Part shown: one piece after another, positions 31,139-39,006 of the stretch
How the letters are laid out: each line of letters opens with the position of its first letter
Numbering within the stretch: the stretch's first letter is position 1
DNA from: Acidimicrobiia bacterium
GTDB lineage: Bacteria > Actinomycetota > Acidimicrobiia > Spongiisociales > UBA11373
Assembly (NCBI GenBank): GCA_016215655.1
Contig: JACRIT010000085.1
Coordinates: forward strand, 1-39,006
Length of the DNA stretch: 39,006 nt
Direction: 5' to 3'
Translations under genes and position numbers: made by a program
Notes under the pieces: model-generated
The model's input: the letters and a program-made list of their open reading frames with translations, nothing else
Database searches by the model: none
What the model was told of the DNA's origin: nothing

Positions 31139-31207
31139 GGCCTTTTCAGCGAGACGCCGGCTGCCAGGGGGCGGGTGAAACGCGCCGGTCGGACCGGCAC
31201 CACCGAG

Positions 31208-31252
31208 ACGGACCTGGCGAACCGGCCAGGGCAGCGGGCGACGGGCGACGGG
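31208..31252. repeat. Heptamer repeat array after pilC
   Basis: Seven-base units ACGGACC, TGGCGAA, CCGGCCA, GGGCAGC, GGGCGAC, GGGCGAC and a final partial GGG end exactly at the pilC stop codon. GGGCGAC differs by one base from the GGGCAAC units near mpg and fmt. The rest of the pilC-pilA gap (31058-31207) holds the pilA leader and no gene. Confidence 0.6.
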
Positions 31253-32479
31253 CTAGTTCTGAATCAGGTTGGCGATGTTGAACATCGGCAGGTACAGGGC
31301 GATGAGGATGCCTCCGACGGCCACGCCCATCACGATGATGAGCAGCGGCTCGATGAGCGAGGTGAGGGCGCTCACCGTGTCGTCGACCTCCTGGTCGTAG
31401 AAGTCGGCCACCTTGGAGAGCATCGTGTCGATGGCGCCGGTCTCCTCCCCCACGGACATCATCTGGGTCACCATCGGTGGGAACACCGCATGACGGTGCA
31501 GCGGCGCCGCCAGCGATTCGCCGCGCTTCACCGAGGACTGCACATCGGAGATGGCATCGGCCACGAGGCTGTTGCCGGAGGTCGTGGCGACGATGTCGAG
31601 CGCCTGGAGCACCGGGACGCCCGTGCGGGTCAGCACCGAAAGGGTGCGGGCGAAACGCGAGATGGCGACCTTCTGCACGACCTTTCCCAGAATCGGCATC
31701 CGCAGTTTGAGCCGGTCCCAGGTCCGCCGGCCCTCCGGGCTCCTCTTCCATCGCCGGAATCCGATCACCCCGCCAACGATGAGCGCGAGGACGAGCCACC
31801 AGAACGTGGTGATGAGGTTGGAGAAGTTGATCAGCATCCGCGTCGGCACCGGGAGGTCGCCGCCGAGGTCCTCGTACATCTCCTGGAAGATGGGGACGAC
31901 GAAGAGCAGCATGCCCGAGACGATGAGGATGATGAGACCGAGCACCACCACGGGATATGCCATCGCCGACTTCACCTTGGAACGCAGCCGCACCTGTGAC
32001 TCCAGGGTGTCGGCGAGGCGGATCAGGGTCTCATCGAGGGCGCCGCCGACCTCGCCGGCCCGAACCATCGACACGTAGAGATGGTTGAAGACCTTGGGAT
32101 GGGCCTCCATCGAGGCGGAGAGGCTGCTGCCCTGCTCCACCCGGGTGCGGACGTCGGCGATGATCTCGGCGAGCAGCGGGTTCTCCGTCTGCTGTTCCAG
32201 GATGTTGAGGGCCCGGATCAGGGTGAGGCCCGAGTTGACCATCGTCGCCAGCTGGCGGCTGATGATCGAGATCTCCTTGGACTTCACCTTCTTCTTGAAC
32301 CCGGGGAGGGAGATCTCCCGGTCGAGGGCGGAACTCCGCTTCTCTTCGATCTTCAGCGGGACGAACCCCTTGTCACGCAGGGCGACGGCTACCGCTGCCG
32401 AGGACTGGCCCTCCATGACTCCGGCGTGGACGCCGCCCTTGCGGTCGCGGGCGCGGTATTCGAACGTGGCGGTGGTCAT
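31253..32479 (-). CDS. pilC: Type IV pilus inner-membrane platform protein PilC
   Basis: Platform on which the PilB and PilT motors act. The 408-residue protein starts TATFEYRARDRKGG, then two T2SF domains (about 70-195 and 272-395). Typical blocks are ISIISRQLATMVNSGLTLIRAL, MVRAGEVGGALDETLIRLADTLE and FARTLSVLTRTGVPVLQALDIVA, with three membrane segments (about 172-195, 225-243, 378-400). Start overlaps the pilT stop (ATGA), so pilB-pilT-pilC is one unit. The stop codon adjoins a heptamer array, after which pilA has its own leader. Confidence 0.95.
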   Translation of the reverse strand: MTTATFEYRARDRKGGVHAGVMEGQSSAAVAVALRDKGFVPLKIEEKRSSALDREISLPGFKKKVKSKEISIISRQLATMVNSGLTLIRALNILEQQTENPLLAEIIADVRTRVEQGSSLSASMEAHPKVFNHLYVSMVRAGEVGGALDETLIRLADTLESQVRLRSKVKSAMAYPVVVLGLIILIVSGMLLFVVPIFQEMYEDLGGDLPVPTRMLINFSNLITTFWWLVLALIVGGVIGFRRWKRSPEGRRTWDRLKLRMPILGKVVQKVAISRFARTLSVLTRTGVPVLQALDIVATTSGNSLVADAISDVQSSVKRGESLAAPLHRHAVFPPMVTQMMSVGEETGAIDTMLSKVADFYDQEVDDTVSALTSLIEPLLIIVMGVAVGGILIALYLPMFNIANLIQN

Positions 32480-34065
32480 CGTCCCGCACCTCCCAGGAGA
32501 TTCATGAACTCGTCGACATGCTGCGCCCGTTCGGTGGCGATCTTCAGGTCGACCTTTCCGGACTTGACCAGCTGCGCCAGCGAGTGATCCATCGTCTGCA
32601 TGCCGTGGCGGCCGCCGGACTGCATGGCGCTGCGGATCTGGTGGACCTTGCCCTCGCGGATCAGGTTGCGCACCGCCGGAATGGCCACCATGACCTCGAC
32701 CGCCGGCACCCTGCCCCGCCCGTCCACGGTGGGGAGCAGTTGCTGGGTGACGACGCCCTGGAGCGATTCGGCGAGCTGCACCCGAACCTGCTGCTGCTGG
32801 TGCGGGGGGAACACGTCGATGATCCGCTCCACCGATCCGGGCGCGTCATGGGTATGCAGGGTGGCGAGCACGAGGTGGCCCGTCTCGGCCGCCGTCAATG
32901 CCGTCGACATGGTCTCGAGGTCGCGCATCTCGCCCACGAGGATCACGTCGGGGTCCTGGCGGAGCGCGTGACGTAGTGCCGAGGCGAATGACGGAGTGTC
33001 CGCCCCGACCTCGCGCTGGTTCACCACCGCCGTCTTGTGGTGGTGGATGAACTCGATCGGGTCCTCCACCGTCATCACGTGTACCTTGCGGCGGCTGTTC
33101 ACCTCGTCGATCATCGCCGCCAGGGTCGTGGACTTCCCCGACCCGGTGGCGCCGGTGACGAGCACCAGACCCCGGGGCAGATCGGCGAACTCGCGCACGA
33201 TCGGCGGCATGCCCAACTCGTCGAGGGAGGGAATGCGATTGGGAATGGCTCGCATCACCGCACCGACGGAGCCACGCTGGAAGAACACATTGACCCGGAA
33301 CCGGCCCTTGCCGGGAAGCGGGTGCGAGGCATCGAGTTCGAGCTGCTCCTCGAGCTGCTCGCGCTGGCGACTCGAGAGGATGGCGTAGACCAGGGCCCGC
33401 AGCGGTCCCGGCTGGAGCCGGCCGTAGCCCTCGATCGGATGCAGTTCGCCGTGGAGGCGCACCTGCGGGGGCGATCCCGCGGTGAGGTGGAGGTCGGAAC
33501 CCCCGATCTCGAGCAGGTGCTCGAGCAACTCGTTGATGTGGTATCCGGCCTCGTCGGAGCCACCGCCCGGAGCAGTCCCCGGCGCCGTGGCGACCGACAC
33601 CATGGTCGGTGCCTCCCCGCCCCTGGCAAAGGTCTGCTCGATCAGCTGGAGCAGCTGGGCGCGAACCCCCAGCGCCAGGACGATCTCACTCCGGCACGCC
33701 GTCTCCAGCCGGGTGCGGCGGTCACGATCGAGCGGGTCGTCGGTGGCGATGACGAGACGGCCGGCGTCGATGCGAACCGGGAAGGCGACCTCGGCAGCCG
33801 CCACCGCAGCCGGGAGGCGGCCCACCGCCTCGGGAGCCAGCTTGAAACGCGGGCCCGGTTCGAAGAACTCGATGCCGAGGCGATCGGCGATCGCCCGGAG
33901 GGTGTCGCTGCGCCGCACCCGCCCCGACGCCACCAGCTGAACCGGCACGGGGGGTCCGCCCGTCTCGGCGCCGCGCCGCGCCTCGGCGAAGGCGTCGATG
34001 CTGACGAGGTTGGCGTCGACGAGGTGCTGGGCGATCTGGTTGCCTGCCTGGGTCAGCGACATCAC
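32476..34065 (-). CDS. pilT: Pilus retraction ATPase PilT with an extra N-terminal MshEN-like domain
   Basis: Hexameric motor that pulls pili back. The core (about 175-529) matches PilT: INELLEHLLEIGGSDLHLTAGSPPQVRLHGEL, Walker A GATGSGKST at 305-313, the Asp box EDPIEF, Walker B DPDVILVGEMRD, the HLVLATLHTHDA His box, and AIRNLIREGKxxQI (here AVRNLIREGKVHQI), a PilT hallmark. Unusually, 150 residues precede it (AQHLVDANLVSIDAFAEARR through DRLGIEFFEPG and RTRLETACRSEIVLAL), with the layout of the MshEN/GspE N-terminal domain found in PilB, joined by a Gly/Pro linker (150-174). Ordinary PilT is about 350 residues. GTG overlaps the pilB stop (GTGA). An ATG follows one codon later. Confidence 0.93.
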   Translation of the reverse strand: MMSLTQAGNQIAQHLVDANLVSIDAFAEARRGAETGGPPVPVQLVASGRVRRSDTLRAIADRLGIEFFEPGPRFKLAPEAVGRLPAAVAAAEVAFPVRIDAGRLVIATDDPLDRDRRTRLETACRSEIVLALGVRAQLLQLIEQTFARGGEAPTMVSVATAPGTAPGGGSDEAGYHINELLEHLLEIGGSDLHLTAGSPPQVRLHGELHPIEGYGRLQPGPLRALVYAILSSRQREQLEEQLELDASHPLPGKGRFRVNVFFQRGSVGAVMRAIPNRIPSLDELGMPPIVREFADLPRGLVLVTGATGSGKSTTLAAMIDEVNSRRKVHVMTVEDPIEFIHHHKTAVVNQREVGADTPSFASALRHALRQDPDVILVGEMRDLETMSTALTAAETGHLVLATLHTHDAPGSVERIIDVFPPHQQQQVRVQLAESLQGVVTQQLLPTVDGRGRVPAVEVMVAIPAVRNLIREGKVHQIRSAMQSGGRHGMQTMDHSLAQLVKSGKVDLKIATERAQHVDEFMNLLGGAGR

Positions 34066-35729
34066 ACCACCACCCGGAGCACTTCTTCGAGGGTGGTCAT
34101 GCCGAGCTTCACCTTCTCCATGCCGTCCTGGCGAAGCGTCTTCATCCCCTGCTCGACCGAGAGACGCTTGATCTCATCGGAAGGCCGGCGCTCGACGGCC
34201 ATGCGCTGGACCTCCTCGCTCATCAGCAACACTTCGTTGATGGCGAGGCGACCGCGGTAGCCGGTGTCGGAGCACATCTTGCAGCCCACCGCCATGTAGA
34301 GCGTGACCTGGGTCTCATCGGGGTCATAGCCCATCTGGCGCACGACCTCGTGCGCGGCGGTACGGGGCTCCTTGCAGCGATCACACAGCTTGCGGGCGAG
34401 CCGTTGGGCCAGCACCGAGTCGAGAGCCGATGACACCAGATAGGGCTCGACCCCCATGTCGATCAGGCGCCCCACCGATGAGGCGGCGTCGTTGGTGTGC
34501 AAAGTGGTGAGGACGAGGTGTCCGGTGAGCGCTGCCTCGATCGCCGTCTTTGCGGTCTCCGGGTCGCGCACCTCGCCGACGAGCACCACGTCGGGGTCGG
34601 AGCGGAGGATCGCCTTGAGCACCGTGGCGAACTGCAGGCCTGCCTTGCGATTGACCTGGACCTGGGTGATGCCCGGAAGGCGATACTCCACGGGATCCTC
34701 GACGGTGATGATGTTCACCTGCGGACGGTTGAGGAGGTGCAGCGTCGAGTAGAGCGTGGTCGTCTTGCCCGACCCGGTCGGGCCGGTCACGAGGATCGCC
34801 CCGTACGGCTTCGAGTACGAGGTCTGGAATCGAGCCAGCGAGTGCGGCAGGAACCCGAGGTCGGCGAGATCGAGGATCGCATCGTCCTTGTCGAGGATGC
34901 GCAGCACGACCTTCTCTCCATAGATCGAGGGAAGCGTCGCCACCCGGAGGTCGATCGGCCGCCCCGACACACGGATGCTCACCCGGCCGTCCTGGGGGAT
35001 TCGTCGCTCGGCGATGTCGAGATCCGCCATGATCTTGAGGCGCGAGACCACGGCTCCCGACACCGACCGTGGCGTCGTCATGATCTCGTGGAGCACGCCA
35101 TCGATGCGGAACCGGATGCGGAGATCGCGCTCCCCCGGCTCGACGTGGATGTCGGAAGCGCGCTCGTTGACGGCGCGGCTGATGAGGGTGTTGACGAGCT
35201 TGACGATCGGGGCTTCCTCGACCGCCGCCTGCACCCGGCTCAGATCCTCGTCCTGGACGTCACCCCCAACCATGTCGGCGAGGTGCGACACCGAGTCGTC
35301 GTAGCGCCCCTGACGGCGGATGGCATCCTCGATGTCGGCCCGGGTGGCGATGCGGGCCACGACCCGTCGGCCGGTGATCGCCCGGACGTCGTCGACGACG
35401 AGGACATTGCCGGGATCGACCATGGCCACGATGAGCGACTCGTCCTCGAATCGAACCGGGATCACCCCGTAACGGCGCGCCAGCGACTCGGGGATGAGCG
35501 CGGCGGCGGCCGGATCGATCGTGGTGTCGGCGAGGCTGATGAAGTCGACGCCGATGTGGCGGCCGAGCGCCTTGACCAGTGCGGTCTCGTCCACCATTCC
35601 TTCGGCCACCAGCACCCGCGCCAGCGGCTCACCCGTCTCGGCCTGCCGCTCCCGGGCGCGCTGCAGGTCGTTCGAGGTCACCAAGCCTGATTCGACCAAC
35701 ACCGAACCGATGTGTTCGCGTTCCAGCAC
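34062..35729 (-). CDS. pilB: Pilus extension ATPase PilB
   Basis: Hexameric motor that drives pilus assembly. The 555-residue protein has an MshEN domain (about 1-150; two helical repeats with IGSVLVESGLVTSNDLQRARERQ and LARVLVAEGMVDETALVKALG), a type that binds cyclic di-GMP in some homologues. It continues with the N2 domain (SDIHVEPGERDLRIRFRIDG), Walker A GPTGSGKTTT at 316-325, the Asp box VEDPVEYR, Walker B near 381-388 (VVLVGEVRD), and a zinc site with C449, C452, C483 and C486. The GTG start has AGGGAG 5 bases upstream. The longer open frame upstream is the shadow of aroE. It is first gene of the pilus cluster, 50 bases after aroE. Confidence 0.96.
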   Translation of the reverse strand: MLEREHIGSVLVESGLVTSNDLQRARERQAETGEPLARVLVAEGMVDETALVKALGRHIGVDFISLADTTIDPAAAALIPESLARRYGVIPVRFEDESLIVAMVDPGNVLVVDDVRAITGRRVVARIATRADIEDAIRRQGRYDDSVSHLADMVGGDVQDEDLSRVQAAVEEAPIVKLVNTLISRAVNERASDIHVEPGERDLRIRFRIDGVLHEIMTTPRSVSGAVVSRLKIMADLDIAERRIPQDGRVSIRVSGRPIDLRVATLPSIYGEKVVLRILDKDDAILDLADLGFLPHSLARFQTSYSKPYGAILVTGPTGSGKTTTLYSTLHLLNRPQVNIITVEDPVEYRLPGITQVQVNRKAGLQFATVLKAILRSDPDVVLVGEVRDPETAKTAIEAALTGHLVLTTLHTNDAASSVGRLIDMGVEPYLVSSALDSVLAQRLARKLCDRCKEPRTAAHEVVRQMGYDPDETQVTLYMAVGCKMCSDTGYRGRLAINEVLLMSEEVQRMAVERRPSDEIKRLSVEQGMKTLRQDGMEKVKLGMTTLEEVLRVVV

Positions 35730-35779
35730 CGTTGCTCCCTGCCATGGTTCCGGGCTACGAAGGGAGTGTCGGCACGGAA

Positions 35780-36577
35780 TCAGGGGGCCTTGAGGGACTC
35801 CCCGGACCGGGCGGCCGCCTCCATGACCTCGCGGGGCGCCGCCAGCCCGGTCCAGATCGCGAACGAGGCTGCCGCCTGGGCCACCAGGATCGAGACCCCA
35901 TCGACCGCCGGGGTGCCCTGGGACCGGGCCAGGGAGATGGCAGGCGTCTCGGCGGGGCCGTAGGCGAGATCGATGAGCCCCCCTGCCCCCTCCAGGACCG
36001 CTCCGGGGAGCGTCTCGCCGTGCATGCCGAGCGGGGTGGCGTTGACCACCACCGCCTCGGTTGCCGCCGCACCCCACACCCCTGTCGTCGCCCCGGTGCC
36101 CACCCGGTCGGCGAGGCGGCGAGCCGCCTCCACACGGCGCGCCACCACGATCTGGCGGCGGCCTGCGGCCGCCACCAGCGCCGCCGCGGCCGCGCCTCCG
36201 GCACCGAGCACGAGCACCGGGAGGTCCGGCAGGCTCGCCAGCGCCTCCCGGAGCGCCACCACATCGGTGTTCCAGCCCGCCAGGCCCCCATCGCCCCTGG
36301 CAAGGGTGTTCACCGCCCCGGCTCGCGCCGCGTCGGCATCGAGGTGGTCGCAGCGCCGTTGCGCCTCGAGCTTGTACGGCATGGTGACGTTGGCACCGTC
36401 GAGACGCCCCGCGGCGATGTCGCCGCATGCCGCGGCAAAGCCACCGGCATCGACGTCGCGGGGCTCGTACTCGCCGGCGATGCCGCAGGCGGCGAGGGCG
36501 GCGCGGTGGATGCGCGGGGATCGGCTGTGGCCCAGGGGGTGGCCGAGGAGGGCCAGCCGTACGGGGCGGACCGTCAC
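35780..36577 (-). CDS. aroE: Shikimate dehydrogenase
   Basis: Reduces 3-dehydroshikimate to shikimate with NADPH. The 265-residue protein has the substrate motif GHPLGHSRSP (about 10-19), NVTMPYK (catalytic Lys) and the Asp in GWNTD. It also has the nucleotide-binding loop VLGAGGAAAAAL (about 123-134), NATPLGM and the terminal Gln in ILVAQAAASF. GTG at 36577 overlaps the mltG stop (GTGA) and begins the family N terminus VRLALLGHP. The partner genes aroC, aroK and aroB lie 9.4 kb downstream, beyond the pilus cluster. Confidence 0.96.
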   Translation of the reverse strand: MTVRPVRLALLGHPLGHSRSPRIHRAALAACGIAGEYEPRDVDAGGFAAACGDIAAGRLDGANVTMPYKLEAQRRCDHLDADAARAGAVNTLARGDGGLAGWNTDVVALREALASLPDLPVLVLGAGGAAAAALVAAAGRRQIVVARRVEAARRLADRVGTGATTGVWGAAATEAVVVNATPLGMHGETLPGAVLEGAGGLIDLAYGPAETPAISLARSQGTPAVDGVSILVAQAAASFAIWTGLAAPREVMEAAARSGESLKAP

Positions 36578-37677
36578 GGAACCGGCGCCCCCTCCTGCTG
36601 CCACCGGAGGAACTCGTCGTAATCGGCGGTGAAGTGGAGCTTCCCGGTGTCATCCCGGGTCATGAAGAAGAGGTAGTCGCTCTCGGCGGGTTGCGCCGCG
36701 GCGAGCAGCGACGCCACGCCGACGCCGGCGATGGGCGTCGGGGGCAGGCCGGGATACCGATACGTGTTGTACGGCGAATCCACATCCAGGTCGTCGAGGG
36801 TGAGCCCGCCGTCGGGCAGGCCTCCCAGGGCGTAGACGACCGTGGAATCGAACTGGAGGTGCATCCCCTGGGCGAGTCGGTTGACGATCACGCTCGCCAC
36901 GAGCGGACGATCCTCGTCGAGCAGTGCCTCGCGTTCGATGAGCGAGGCGATGATGACCCCCTCGTAGGCACTCAGGCCCCGGGTTTCGAGGGCAGACCAG
37001 TCGATGTCGGCCACCCGGGCCTCGGCCGTCGACGCCAGGAGTGCGACGATGTCGGCGCCGGTGGCGTCGACATGGAACTCGTAGGTGTCGGGGAAGAGCA
37101 GACCCTCCCAGTCCTGGAGTCCGTCCGGCTCGCCGGGGAGCAGGCCGCTCACCACGGTGCCGTCGAGCAAAGGGGTGGTGAGATCCTCGAACGAGATGCC
37201 GGTCTGGCGTGCGATCGACTCGAGCATCTGACCCGCGGTGAGACCTTCGACGATGGTGAGGAGGTAGCTCTCGGAGGGTGGGCCCTCGATGAGGATGGCC
37301 AGGACGGCCTCGGGATCCATCCCGGTCTCGAGGTCGTACGACCCGGCCTGGAGGCGATCACTGGCACGCTCATCCCGCACCACCCGGTCGAATGCCGCCG
37401 CGGACGACACCACCCCGGCTGCGGCGAGGTCCTGGGCGATCTGGCTCGCCGGTGCTCCCGGGGCGACGACGAACTCCACCGGAATCCCGGCGACGATGGT
37501 CGTCTCCGGCGGGCTGGCGATGATGTCGCTCACTTCGGCGGCCAGCCACTTCACCCCGACGTAGGCGGCGAGGAGCAACCCTGCGCTGATGCCGAAGCCG
37601 ATGAGAAAACGCGTGAGGCGGGATCGGCCCGGCGACGGGGGGCGCTGTCGTCGATATCGCTCCAGTTCGAGGCTCAT
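36574..37677 (-). CDS. mltG: Endolytic murein transglycosylase
   Basis: Cuts nascent glycan strands at the membrane and so ends their growth. The 367-residue protein has a basic cytoplasmic start, one membrane helix (about 21-43), a LysM-like region (about 65-140) and the YceG catalytic domain (about 175-360). That domain includes FPDTYEF, ASLIEREALLDEDRPLVASVIVNRLAQGMHLQFDSTV (catalytic Glu in IERE), SPYNTYRYPGLPPTPI and LFFMTRDDTGKLHFTADYDEF. The ATG overlaps the ruvX stop (ATGA). ruvX-mltG-aroE is a conserved order in actinobacteria. Confidence 0.96.
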   Translation of the reverse strand: MSLELERYRRQRPPSPGRSRLTRFLIGFGISAGLLLAAYVGVKWLAAEVSDIIASPPETTIVAGIPVEFVVAPGAPASQIAQDLAAAGVVSSAAAFDRVVRDERASDRLQAGSYDLETGMDPEAVLAILIEGPPSESYLLTIVEGLTAGQMLESIARQTGISFEDLTTPLLDGTVVSGLLPGEPDGLQDWEGLLFPDTYEFHVDATGADIVALLASTAEARVADIDWSALETRGLSAYEGVIIASLIEREALLDEDRPLVASVIVNRLAQGMHLQFDSTVVYALGGLPDGGLTLDDLDVDSPYNTYRYPGLPPTPIAGVGVASLLAAAQPAESDYLFFMTRDDTGKLHFTADYDEFLRWQQEGAPVP

Positions 37678-38081
37678 CGCCCTCCATCCAGATAGCCCTG
37701 CAGGAACACCGCTGCCGCCACGGCATCGCGTCCGCGCCGCCGTCGGTCTCGCCGGGCTCCACCTTCGATCATGGCTCGCTCGGCGACCACGGTACTGAAC
37801 CGCTCGTCGTAGAGGATGGTGCGGTGCCCGGTGGCGGCCGATACCTCCCCGGCAAACCGTCGCGCCGCCTGGGCGGCGGCACCCTCCCTGCCGTCCAGAC
37901 CGATGGGGAGCCCGACGACGATCACGTCCACCTCCCACTGGTCGAGCACGCTCCGCAGCTCCTCGAAGAGCCCCGGTCCCACCGGAATCATCCCGAAAGG
38001 CTGGGCGGTCAGTCCGAGGGGGTCGCTCACGGCGACTCCGATGCGGCTCGTGCCGTGGTCGAGGGCGACCACGCGTCCCAC
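37674..38081 (-). CDS. ruvX: YqgF/RuvX-family nuclease
   Basis: RNase H-fold protein, annotated as putative Holliday junction resolvase and implicated in 16S rRNA 5' end processing. The 135-residue product has ALDHGTSRIGVAVSDPLGLTAQP (first catalytic Asp, about residue 8), VDVIVVGLPIGLDGREG (about 51-67), YDERFSTVVAE (Glu of the DER motif) and the terminal DAVAAAVFLQGYLD (last Asp). The GTG start is 2 bases after the alaS stop. Confidence 0.94.
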   Translation of the reverse strand: MGRVVALDHGTSRIGVAVSDPLGLTAQPFGMIPVGPGLFEELRSVLDQWEVDVIVVGLPIGLDGREGAAAQAARRFAGEVSAATGHRTILYDERFSTVVAERAMIEGGARRDRRRRGRDAVAAAVFLQGYLDGGR

Positions 38082-38083
38082 GG

Positions 38084-39006
38084 TCAGCCGCCGAGCGCGG
38101 CCGCAGCGGCGCGCCGGGCCTCGGCGAGGGCGTCGCCGAGGCGATCACCGTGCGGACCGCCGGCCTGCGACAATGCCGTGTCGCGGCTGGCACCACCACC
38201 CACCACCCGGGCAGCCGGACCGACCACTGCCGCCGCGGAGACACCGTCGGCGACGAGATCGGCGGTGACCACCGCCACGAGGCCCGCCTTGGAGTCGCGC
38301 AGCGACCCGAGGATCGCAATGCCGGTTCCCAGGCGATCGCGCACCTGCATGGCCAGCAGGCGCAGTGCCTCGGGATTGAACCCGGCGGCTTCGGCCACCA
38401 CGAGCCGGCCGCGGCCCACGGTCTCCGCACCCGCGGCGATGTCGGCGGCGAGCCGGGAGCGACTCTGCTCCTCGAAGGCCTCGATGCGCTCCTCCTGGGC
38501 GCGGGTGCGGGCGACGAGGGTCGCCGCGGCGCTGCCCACTTCGTCGGGTCGGACCCGCAACACTCCGGCGGCCGTCTCCAGCTGCCGCCGCAGCCCGGTG
38601 AGGTACTCGTAGCCCGAGGATCCGGTGAACGCCTCGATGCGGCGCAGGTTCGATCCGATCGAGGATTCGGCCACCACGATGAGCGGGCCGATCTGACCCG
38701 TCGTGGGGACATGGGTTCCTCCGCAGAGCTCCCGCGAGTAGGAGCCCGCCTCCACGATGCGGACCTGCTCCCCGTACTTGTCGCCGAAGAAGGCGAGGGC
38801 GCCCATCTCCTCCGCTTCGGCTCGCGCCACCTGGTAGGCCCGCACGGCCGAGTTGGCGATCACCCGCTCGTTGGCGAGATGCTCTACCGCGAGCAGTTGA
38901 TCGTCGTCGAGCGCACTGAAGTGGGAGAAGTCGAACCGCAGCCTTCCCGCCTCGACGAGCGAGCCCGCCTGTTGCACATGCGATCCCACGATCTCGCGCA
39001 ACGCCG
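38084..39006 (-). CDS. alaS: Alanine--tRNA ligase, C-terminal part (cut by window edge)
   Basis: Only about the last third (some 307 of nearly 900 residues) is in the window. The frame is open to the right edge. Visible are the end of the editing domain (LREIVGSHVQQAGSLVEAGRLRFDFSHF, then SRELCGGTHVPTTGQIG with metal-binding Cys and His), a coiled coil (about 125-180 of the fragment) and the C-Ala/DHHA1 domain ending GGGASRDTALSQAGG. Together these edit mis-serylated tRNA-Ala and help bind tRNA. alaS followed by ruvX and mltG is the usual actinobacterial order. The catalytic domain lies outside the window. Confidence 0.95.
   Translation of the reverse strand, partial: ALREIVGSHVQQAGSLVEAGRLRFDFSHFSALDDDQLLAVEHLANERVIANSAVRAYQVARAEAEEMGALAFFGDKYGEQVRIVEAGSYSRELCGGTHVPTTGQIGPLIVVAESSIGSNLRRIEAFTGSSGYEYLTGLRRQLETAAGVLRVRPDEVGSAAATLVARTRAQEERIEAFEEQSRSRLAADIAAGAETVGRGRLVVAEAAGFNPEALRLLAMQVRDRLGTGIAILGSLRDSKAGLVAVVTADLVADGVSAAAVVGPAARVVGGGASRDTALSQAGGPHGDRLGDALAEARRAAAAALGG

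Overview
The window is high-GC chromosomal DNA from an actinomycete, most likely of the class Acidimicrobiia or a close relative. The 5' half of a 16S rRNA gene (minus strand, left edge) has an actinobacterial character. There is a gene for actinobacterial-type integration host factor (mihF), the primosome protein PriA lacks ATPase motifs as is usual in this phylum, and the order of housekeeping genes is the actinobacterial one. No phage, insertion sequence, CRISPR array or tRNA gene was seen. Nearly everything is core metabolism and information processing.

Layout. (1) 1-1209: a partial 16S rRNA gene with its leader, boxA-like element and promoter. (2) 1342-5136, plus strand: tyrS and a class A penicillin-binding protein with PASTA domains. 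(3) 12143-5194, minus strand: promoter, leader hairpin, then infC-rpmI-rplT-trmH-pheS-pheT-argF-mpg, with stops and starts overlapping or nearly so. infC appears to start at AUC. (4) 14591-12255, minus: rpe, a response regulator with a variant GGDEF domain, and rnhB. (5) 14671-15474, plus: a class III polyphosphate kinase 2. (6) 16914-15509, minus: def-fmt. (7) 26420-17087, minus: aroC-aroK-aroB-pepQ-efp-nusB-(pyrF-like)-mihF-gmk-rpoZ-coaBC-priA. (8) 39006-26519, minus: alaS (partial)-ruvX-mltG-aroE followed by a type IV pilus cluster pilB-pilT-pilC, pilA-pilD, pilM-pilN-pilO-pilP.

How the genes fit together. The pilus cluster holds two ATPases, platform protein, major pilin, prepilin peptidase and the PilMNO(P) alignment complex, but no secretin PilQ, as expected for a cell with one membrane. 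It sits between aroE and aroC, splitting an aro locus. PilT carries an extra N-terminal MshEN-like domain. Two biosynthetic operons look collapsed compared with other actinobacteria. Only argF remains where an arg operon normally follows pheT, and only a catalytically dead PyrF-like protein remains where a pyr operon normally lies between nusB and mihF.

The most unusual signal is a dispersed family of 7-base tandem repeats that fills several intergenic spaces from gene end to gene end. The longest is an uninterrupted 22-unit run between priA and def. Loci share unit sequences (GGGCRAC and ACCAGTC types) and stay in register across whole gaps. A second recurrent signal is TAACCT or TACCCT placed 6-9 bases before start codons that lack ribosome binding sites, which suggests leaderless transcripts.
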